A DNA stretch of 19,117 bases, from NCBI GenBank assembly GCA_900314165.1, contig OMUE01000024.1:1-19117 (forward strand). Direction: 5' to 3'. The translations under genes were made by a program, and so were the position numbers. The notes beneath the pieces are model-generated. The model was not told the origin of the DNA. It made no database searches and was given only the letters and a program-made list of their open reading frames with translations. Numbering within the stretch: position 1 is the first letter of the stretch; each line of letters opens with the position of its first letter. This DNA comes from an uncultured Acidaminococcus sp. Lineage in GTDB: Bacteria; Bacillota_C; Negativicutes; Acidaminococcales; Acidaminococcaceae. Positions 14,622 to 19,117 of this stretch are shown piece by piece.

Positions 14622-15583
14622 GCCGTCACCTGCCTATGACAAAGTACGGTATACCAGGCCGTCCCTACGGCCCCGTCCACGCTGTAGCAGGGCTCCGGAG
14701 CCCACAGGGCCACTTGCCTGCGGCCCAAATAGTCCTGGAGGATACGCCTGATTTCCCCGTTGGCACTGACGCCTCCAGCTAGGAGCACAGTCTGGACTTT
14801 TGTTTCTTTACACCAATAATAGATGGTCTTGCTTAACCCCTTGGCGATAACCTGTTCTACCCCCAAGGCAATGGCTGTCGGATCTGCTCCGGCTTCCAGG
14901 GCTCTCAGAGCCTTCGTACAGGGACCGGACAAGCTCAGGTACCCATCCTTGGACCACACAGGCAGCTCGTAGGGTGCTGTTGCCTCCTGGCCCTTCTTTT
15001 CCAGGGCTGCGCCGCAGGGGAACTGCAGTCCCATGGCCACGCCCACCCGGTCGATAAACTGGCCTGCGTGGAGATCGATGCTGGTGCCCAGAGGTGTCAG
15101 GTTTACCTCCCGACTGCCTGCAGCCTTTGCTTCTGCCAGTACCAGATCTGTAGTGCCGCCGGAAATATGGACCAGGAGGCACCGTTCCGGTACAGGTTGT
15201 CCAGCAGACCACAGGCCCGCAAACATATGGTTATGCTGATGGGTCGTTTCATATAAAGGCACCTGCAGCAGATGGGCCAGGCTCCGGGCCACGCCGTGGC
15301 CTGCCAGGAACGCCGGCATATAGGACTCGGCCAAAGGCCTGGGCTTGGCACTGACGCCTATAGCCTTGATAGCCACGCCCTCCAGCTGCAGCTTCTCTAT
15401 CAGTTTGGGAAGATTCCGGGTATGCTGGAACACCATTTCGGACTGGGCCAGACCCTTCCGGCCCGGCCGGACCTCCAGCACCTGCCGTTCATCGGCCAGC
15501 AGCTGTCCTTTCAGGTCCATGAGAGCCACGGACGTGGTATAACAGCTGGTATCCAGGCCCAGGATGGCTCCCTCAGGCTCCAT
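14618..15583 (-). CDS. TsaD/Kae1 paralogue (Gcp-like) of unknown role
   Basis: A 321-aa member of the ASKHA (actin-like) superfamily, related to TsaD, which makes the tRNA t6A modification. It retains LGLDTSCYTTSVAL (8-21; TsaD has LGIETSCDET), a metal-type histidine pair H115/H119 in HQHNH, the phosphate-binding HISGGTTDL (139-147), D170, AGGVSANGEIRR (269-280) and a late aspartate D303. Sequence between these blocks is far from canonical TsaD, and the gene sits between nusB and xseA rather than in a tsaB/tsaE/rimI setting. It is therefore more likely a divergent second copy than the housekeeping enzyme, though the true tsaD is not in this window. Old annotations call such proteins O-sialoglycoprotein endopeptidase, which is unsupported. 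It overlaps nusB by 11 nt. Confidence 0.8.
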   Translation of the reverse strand: MEPEGAILGLDTSCYTTSVALMDLKGQLLADERQVLEVRPGRKGLAQSEMVFQHTRNLPKLIEKLQLEGVAIKAIGVSAKPRPLAESYMPAFLAGHGVARSLAHLLQVPLYETTHQHNHMFAGLWSAGQPVPERCLLVHISGGTTDLVLAEAKAAGSREVNLTPLGTSIDLHAGQFIDRVGVAMGLQFPCGAALEKKGQEATAPYELPVWSKDGYLSLSGPCTKALRALEAGADPTAIALGVEQVIAKGLSKTIYYWCKETKVQTVLLAGGVSANGEIRRILQDYLGRRQVALWAPEPCYSVDGAVGTAWYTVLCHRQVTA

Positions 15584-15992
15584 GTTTCTTCACCAGGGCG
15601 CCCAGCAGGCCGTTTATGAAGGCCGGAGAGTCGTCAGAGCCGTAGCCCTTGGACAGTTCCACCACTTCGTTGATGACCACAGGCGCCGGCACAGGGGTCT
15701 CCGCATAATACATTTCGTACACGGCCATGCGCAGCAGGTTCCTGTCAATGACAGCCATCCGGTCCACGGTCCATTCCTGGGACAGGCCGTTCAGCTCTTC
15801 ATCGATGGCAGCCAGATGCTCCCGGGTGCCCTCTACCAGCAGCTGGGCATAGGCCAGGTCTTTCTTGTTCGTGTCCTGGATGTCTTCTTCCTCTGCCATG
15901 GCAGCCACCGTTTCCACAGCCGTAGTATCCGGCGTGAAATCCATGGCAAACAAACTTCTCAGGGCGATTGTACGTGCTTCTCTTCTACTCAT
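15573..15992 (-). CDS. nusB: Transcription antitermination factor NusB
   Basis: A 139-aa helical RNA-binding protein that, with NusE (S10), binds boxA to allow full-length rRNA transcription. Family features are SRREARTIALRSLFAMDF at the N-terminus, the central DRMAVIDRNLLRMAVYEM block, and VVINEVVELSKGYGSDDSPAFINGLLG-type C-terminus (split here as VVINEVVELSKGYG and SPAFINGLLG). The ATG at 15992 has GAGAGGA upstream. It heads the long operon; the 119 bases before it are filled by an inverted pair of REP-like repeats, with no clear promoter, so read-through from the asp23 promoter is possible. Confidence 0.96.
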   Translation of the reverse strand: MSRREARTIALRSLFAMDFTPDTTAVETVAAMAEEEDIQDTNKKDLAYAQLLVEGTREHLAAIDEELNGLSQEWTVDRMAVIDRNLLRMAVYEMYYAETPVPAPVVINEVVELSKGYGSDDSPAFINGLLGALVKKHGA

Positions 15993-16016
15993 AATATCCT
16001 CTCAAATCTCTTTTTT

Positions 16017-16105
16017 CGGGCGGGCCGCTCTTCGTTTGGCTCGCCCCTACAGGGTAAAACACAAATTTTGTAGGGGCGTGCCAGAGCGTAGCGGCGGCCC
16101 GCCCG
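16017..16105. repeat. Inverted pair of REP-like repeats
   Basis: Two GC-rich units face each other. The outer arms CGGGCGGGCCGC (16017-16028) and GCGGCCCGCCCG (16094-16105) are perfect complements. So are the inner arms CGCCCCTACA (16042-16051) and TGTAGGGGCG (16069-16078). The 17-nt centre is AT-rich. Transcribed, the 89 bases can form one long hairpin between DUF2273 and nusB. No U-tract follows on the minus strand, so it is not a standard terminator. A third unit of the same family is at 18921-18966. Confidence 0.75.
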
Positions 16106-16111
16106 TTTTAT

Positions 16112-16336
16112 TTATTTCCTATAGGGCGGCAATAGGTTGTCCAACAAATCCACCAGGTTTTCGCCCTCATCCATCTTGTTGCCGATATAAAAGCCCAGGC
16201 CGATGCAGATCAGCAAAAACACGGCCCGGAAAAATCCTAACAGGATAAACAATACCCCGACCAAAAGGCCTGCAGCCGAGCAGACAACACGCCAGCGGGA
16301 GGTTTCTATGATCTTACGTAATATTTCCTGCCACAT
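16112..16336 (-). CDS. DUF2273 small membrane protein
   Basis: A 74-aa protein with two closely spaced hydrophobic segments (about 16-34 and 37-53) ending in a short GNKMDEGENLVDLLDNLLP tail typical of DUF2273. Its function is not established; the family is regularly found beside Asp23 and AmaP, suggesting a membrane component of the same module. The ATG at 16336 is chosen because AGGAG lies 8 nt upstream; the GTG at 16345 would sit directly on that site. It starts 11 nt after the amaP stop. Confidence 0.87.
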   Translation of the reverse strand: MWQEILRKIIETSRWRVVCSAAGLLVGVLFILLGFFRAVFLLICIGLGFYIGNKMDEGENLVDLLDNLLPPYRK

Positions 16337-16347
16337 GGCCCTCACTC

Positions 16348-16869
16348 CTATTCCTTCGCCTTAATATGCTTGAAGAACACTTCGATGTCCGCCACCTCTA
16401 CGCCGATAACGTTCATGACATTCTTCTTCACGGTCCGCTTCACATCGTCCGTCGTATCCGGAATGTTGATGCCCGGCTCTATGGAAGCGTTGATGCGGAC
16501 ACTGAGCTGGTTATCCTTCAGCATCTTCACCCGGACCTTGGCGCCAAAGACGCCGTATACGTCATTGGTAAACCCGGCGATATAGTCTTCCATGGCCCCC
16601 TGGCTCACATGGATGGTGCCTTCTTTTTCGTTCTCAATGCTCAGGTCGTTGCTGCCGCCCCGGCTCCAGCTGGCAAACAGCAGCCGCAGGCTCACCAACA
16701 GCAGTACCACGCCGCCGATGGTGTATTCCCAGCGGCCCGGTACCATGGTAGCAAAGCGGATGATATTGGCCAGAGGGATCACGTTGGCGCTGACGATGAT
16801 GAGCAGCACAGCCGCTGCGGCCATGCTGATGGTGTACAAGGTTAAGATAATACGGTCAAATATGCTCAT
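16348..16869 (-). CDS. amaP: Alkaline shock membrane anchor AmaP
   Basis: A 173-aa inner-membrane protein with two N-terminal transmembrane helices (about 7-29 and 49-67) and a C-terminal cytoplasmic domain distantly like Asp23 (DUF322), including ISQ-like IHVSQGAMEDYIAGF and a long VKRTVKKNVMNVIGVEV stretch. In Staphylococcus AmaP tethers Asp23 to the membrane, and the pair influences the cell-envelope stress response. Overlap of 4 nt with the asp23 gene upstream supports a joint complex here. Confidence 0.9.
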   Translation of the reverse strand: MSIFDRIILTLYTISMAAAAVLLIIVSANVIPLANIIRFATMVPGRWEYTIGGVVLLLVSLRLLFASWSRGGSNDLSIENEKEGTIHVSQGAMEDYIAGFTNDVYGVFGAKVRVKMLKDNQLSVRINASIEPGINIPDTTDDVKRTVKKNVMNVIGVEVADIEVFFKHIKAKE

Positions 16870-17504
16870 AGTTCCCCCTTGTCTTCCTGTTCCGGTGCCA
16901 CTGCAGGTTCAGCAGCTGCCGGTGCAGGCTGTTCATTTTCTTCGTGGACTTCTGCTTCTGCAGATGGTTCCGCAGCTTCGGCAGCATCCTCAGCCTCCGC
17001 AGGCTCAGGAGATGGTTCGTTCTTCGGTCCGTCCGTCTGGATGGATTCGTCCGGCTCTGCGTCCTCCCACTTCTTCATAAGTTCGTCCGTGTCGTCCTTG
17101 TCGCTGAGCTGCTTGTTCTTCTCCTTCCGGACCCCTTCTACATGGATATCTACGCCGGTTACCTCATAACCTGTCATATTCTGGACGGCTTCCTTCACTT
17201 TTTCCTGCAGCTTGATGGCTACATCGGGAATGTTGTAGCCATAGGCGATGATGACGTGGACCTCCACCCGTACCGTCCGTCCGTCTGTATAAACCTTAAT
17301 GCCTTTGGAGAAGTTCTGCTTGCCCAGCATATCTGTCAGGCCTTCCCGGATACCGCCGCTCATGCCGTAGACGCCGTTGACTTCGGAAGCCGCCAGCCCT
17401 GCTACAATGCTGAGGACCTCGTCGGCCACTTTGATGGCGCCCATATCATCCTGGGCAGGCTCTGCATTCTGCACTTGTTCCTGATCTTTTTGTTCTTCGT
17501 CCAT
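16866..17504 (-). CDS. Asp23/Gls24 family envelope stress protein with acidic tail
   Basis: A 212-aa protein. Residues 20-125 form the Asp23/DUF322 domain: GAIKVADEVLSIVAGLAASE, then VNGVYGMSGG, then VRVEVHVIIAYGYNIPDVA and VTGVDIHVEGVR. Most Asp23 proteins are about 120-180 aa. This one continues with roughly 85 residues (127-212) that are very rich in Glu, Ala, Pro and Asp and almost certainly disordered. The protein is cytoplasmic and is expected to sit at the membrane through AmaP, encoded next. A strong AAGGAG ribosome site and an extended -10 promoter precede it, so it should be highly expressed. Confidence 0.92.
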   Translation of the reverse strand: MDEEQKDQEQVQNAEPAQDDMGAIKVADEVLSIVAGLAASEVNGVYGMSGGIREGLTDMLGKQNFSKGIKVYTDGRTVRVEVHVIIAYGYNIPDVAIKLQEKVKEAVQNMTGYEVTGVDIHVEGVRKEKNKQLSDKDDTDELMKKWEDAEPDESIQTDGPKNEPSPEPAEAEDAAEAAEPSAEAEVHEENEQPAPAAAEPAVAPEQEDKGEL

Positions 17505-17548
17505 GGGAATTCTCCTTAAACGTAACTTTATGCATTCTCAATCTCTAT

Positions 17549-17557
17549 ATTATATCA
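17549..17557 (-). promoter_or_regulatory. Extended -10 promoter for asp23-amaP-DUF2273
   Basis: The minus strand reads TGATATAAT, a perfect -10 with the TG extension, about 45 nt before the asp23 start. A weak TTTTAA-like -35 lies 17 bp upstream. The rest of 17505-17647 holds only this promoter and the tyrS terminator. Confidence 0.65.
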
Positions 17558-17602
17558 TGAGAGTTGCAAGTTTAAAACTGCCAATAGGGCAAAAAATGTA
17601 AC

Positions 17603-17627
17603 AAAAAAACGCGACCGAAGCCGCGTT
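17603..17627 (-). terminator. tyrS terminator with UUCG tetraloop
   Basis: On the minus strand AACGCGGC, loop TTCG, then GTCGCGTT form an 8-bp stem with one G-U pair. The C(UUCG)G tetraloop is exceptionally stable, and seven Ts follow (17603-17609). It lies about 20 nt after the tyrS stop and isolates tyrS from the asp23 promoter. Confidence 0.9.
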
Positions 17628-17647
17628 TCTTTATTTTGTTGGCAATC

Positions 17648-18874
17648 TTATTGTCTTGACAGCTTATAGTATTTCTTTTTGCCCTTGCGGAGCAAGACGC
17701 TGTCCTTACCGGCAAACAGTTCCGGCGTAATGGTGCAGTCCACATCCGTGATCTTTTTGTCGTCAATGGACAGGCCATTCTGCTGCATGAGGCGTCGGCC
17801 TTCGCTCTTGGTAGCGATGACTTTGAATTCAGCCAGCACATCCAGCAACTTTTTGCCCAGATCCGCATCCGTTACAGGGATCGTCGGCACGTTATCCATA
17901 TTGGCGCCGCCGGCAAACAGAGCTTCGGCAGCTTCCTTAGCCTTGTTGGCTTCTTCTTCCCCGTGAACCAGCTTCGTGACTTCGTAAGCCAGCACCACTT
18001 TAGCCTGGTTGATGGCAGCCCCTTCCAGACTGCTGAGACGGTTCACTTCGTCCATAGGCAGGAACGTCAGCAGGGACAGGCATTTCTTCACGTCGGCGTC
18101 GTCGATATTCCGCCAGTATTGGTAGAAATCGTAAGGAGACGTCTTCTTCGGATCCAGCCATACAGCGCCACCTACGGTCTTGCCCATCTTTTGGCCCTGG
18201 CTGTTGGTCAGCAGTTGGTTCGTCATGCAGAACGCAGGCACACGGTCTTTCCGGCGGATCAGTTCCACGCCGGCAATCATGTTGGACCACTGGTCGTTGC
18301 CGCCCAGCTGCATGACGCAGTTGTATTTCTTATGCAGGACGTAGAAGTCATAAGCCTGCATAATCATATAGTTCATTTCAAAGAACGTCAGGCCGTTATC
18401 GCTGGCCAGCCTGTTCTTATAGCAGTCTGCTGCCAGCATCCGGTTTACGGAGAAATGGACACCTACGCTGCGCAGCATATCTACGTAGTTCAGCTTCAGC
18501 AGCCAGTCGGCGTTGTTGGCAATGATGGCCTTGCCATCGGAAATGTCAATAAAGCGCACAACCTGCTTCTTGAAGCATTCAATATTATGATTGATAAATT
18601 CCGGAGTCAGCATCTTGCGCATTTCGTTCTTACCGCTGGGATCCCCTACCATGCCGGTGCCGCCACCAAACAGGATAATGGGACGATGGCCGGCCCGCTG
18701 CATATGGGCCATGACCATCAAGGCGATAAAATGACCAACATGAAGGCTGTCTGCGGTAGGATCGAAACCGATGTAGAACGTAATCTTCTCTTTCTCCAGA
18801 AGTTCTGCAATCTCTTGTTCGTGGGACAATTGTGCTACATAGCCCCGTTCTTTCAATACGTCTAAAACACTCAT
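17648..18874 (-). CDS. tyrS: Tyrosyl-tRNA synthetase
   Basis: A 408-aa class I synthetase charging tRNA-Tyr. The HIGH-type motif is HVGH (45-48) in [12 protein letters not shown], and the KMSKS-type loop is KMGKT (229-233). Tyrosine-pocket blocks include the YIGFDPT and YDFYVLH segments and [10 protein letters not shown] (189-198). A C-terminal S4 RNA-binding domain starts near 340, ending in a Lys-rich [13 protein letters not shown]. The ATG at 18874 has AAGGAG 7-8 nt upstream. No T-box leader is present in the 122 bases upstream, which hold a REP-like repeat, and no convincing promoter was found there, so it may be read from the preceding gene. Confidence 0.97.
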   Translation of the reverse strand: MSVLDVLKERGYVAQLSHEQEIAELLEKEKITFYIGFDPTADSLHVGHFIALMVMAHMQRAGHRPIILFGGGTGMVGDPSGKNEMRKMLTPEFINHNIECFKKQVVRFIDISDGKAIIANNADWLLKLNYVDMLRSVGVHFSVNRMLAADCYKNRLASDNGLTFFEMNYMIMQAYDFYVLHKKYNCVMQLGGNDQWSNMIAGVELIRRKDRVPAFCMTNQLLTNSQGQKMGKTVGGAVWLDPKKTSPYDFYQYWRNIDDADVKKCLSLLTFLPMDEVNRLSSLEGAAINQAKVVLAYEVTKLVHGEEEANKAKEAAEALFAGGANMDNVPTIPVTDADLGKKLLDVLAEFKVIATKSEGRRLMQQNGLSIDDKKITDVDCTITPELFAGKDSVLLRKGKKKYYKLSRQ

Positions 18875-18920
18875 CGAATTCGCTCCTTATATTTTTTGAA
18901 TTAATAAATCACAAAAACTC

Positions 18921-18966
18921 GTAGGGGCGTGCCAGAGAACAGCAATGCTGTTCGGCGGCCCGCCCG
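18921..18966. repeat. Third REP-like repeat unit
   Basis: It shares GTAGGGGCGTGCCAGAG (18921-18937) and CGGCGGCCCGCCCGTTT (18953-18969) exactly with the unit at 16070-16108, in the same orientation. The middle differs and here forms a perfect 7-bp hairpin (GAACAGC, AAT, GCTGTTC; 18937-18953). Conserved arms with a variable centre are typical of a dispersed palindromic repeat. Confidence 0.75.
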
Positions 18967-18996
18967 TTTAAATGGTCATAAATATTTCCGTTACTA

Positions 18997-19117
18997 TTAT
19001 TCTTCCTTCGGCAACTCACTGGTGCAATGCGGGCACCGGGTAGCGTCTTTAGCAATAGGCTGCTTGCAGAACGGGCACAGTCTGTCCGGTTCCTTAGGCG
19101 GTTCTTCCTTCTTGAAC
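18997..19117 (-). CDS. mscL: C-terminal fragment with zinc ribbon, probably MscL
   Basis: Forty codons remain, with the gene's 5' part beyond the window. The fragment reads [10 protein letters not shown], then [19 protein letters not shown], then TSELPKEE and stop. Two CxxC pairs 13 residues apart make a small zinc ribbon. A charged, proline-rich linker followed by a CPxC...TRCPHCTS ribbon is, as I recall, the C-terminus of some Firmicute large-conductance mechanosensitive channels, which release osmolytes on hypo-osmotic shock. Other membrane or regulatory proteins also end in such ribbons, so the name is tentative. Confidence 0.5.
   Translation of the reverse strand, partial: FKKEEPPKEPDRLCPFCKQPIAKDATRCPHCTSELPKEE

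Noticed and set aside
18875..18996. T-box leader upstream of tyrS
   Set aside because: The region holds a REP-like repeat and AT-rich sequence; no T-box core or terminator is present, and it is too short.
1..19117. CRISPR array, prophage, transposase, tRNA or rRNA
   Set aside because: No regularly spaced repeats with unique spacers, phage genes, transposase motifs or tRNA-like cloverleaf were seen on either strand.

Overview
The window reads as chromosomal core sequence from an anaerobic, Gram-negative-type Firmicute of the class Negativicutes. An Acidaminococcus- or Phascolarctobacterium-like gut bacterium is my best guess, from protein style and gene order only; no search was run. Supporting signs are the Firmicute-type infC-rpmI operon with an L20-type leader, an Asp23/AmaP/DUF2273 set, a SpoVS gene, and the firmicute block nusB-xseA-xseB-ispA-dxs-tlyA-nadK-argR-recN. 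Genes are densely packed and nearly all lie on the minus strand. I see no tRNA, rRNA, CRISPR array, prophage or transposase.

Layout. 1-760 (minus): the start of rpmI, then infC with an apparently non-canonical AUA (or AUU) start, a leader containing an attenuator, and its promoter. 760-1023: a gene-free stretch with a 181-bp element bounded by perfect 17-bp inverted repeats. 1024-2397 (minus): a MATE efflux pump. Divergent from it, 2507-5493 (plus) is the only plus-strand operon. It has a strong promoter, a leader that can form either a terminator or an antiterminator, a TM1266-type small regulator, and a three-gene SsuABC/ThiXYZ-like ABC importer, closed by a strong bidirectional terminator.

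5507-5767 (minus) is spoVS with its own promoter. 5883-15992 (minus) is one tightly packed run of eleven genes: nusB, a TsaD/Kae1 paralogue, xseA, xseB, ispA, dxs, tlyA, nadK, argR, recN and a Nudix hydrolase. Most junctions overlap by 4 or 11 nt or are separated by only a few bases. The run joins rRNA transcription and modification, single-strand DNA digestion and recombination repair, isoprenoid precursor synthesis, NADP supply and arginine control. The sporulation genes that often follow recN in spore formers (spoIVB, spo0A) are absent.

16112-17504 (minus) is asp23, amaP and a DUF2273 gene, a membrane-anchored envelope-stress module with its own promoter. 17648-18874 (minus) is tyrS with a UUCG-loop terminator. 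18997-19117 (minus) is the 3' end of a gene with a zinc-ribbon tail, probably mscL. Copies of a GC-rich REP-like repeat lie between DUF2273 and nusB (an inverted pair) and between the last gene and tyrS.

I recognise no wholly new system. The least explained items are the switch-like leader in front of the TM1266/ABC operon, the pairing of that regulator with an importer, the TsaD paralogue in the exonuclease VII operon, and the two intergenic repeat families.
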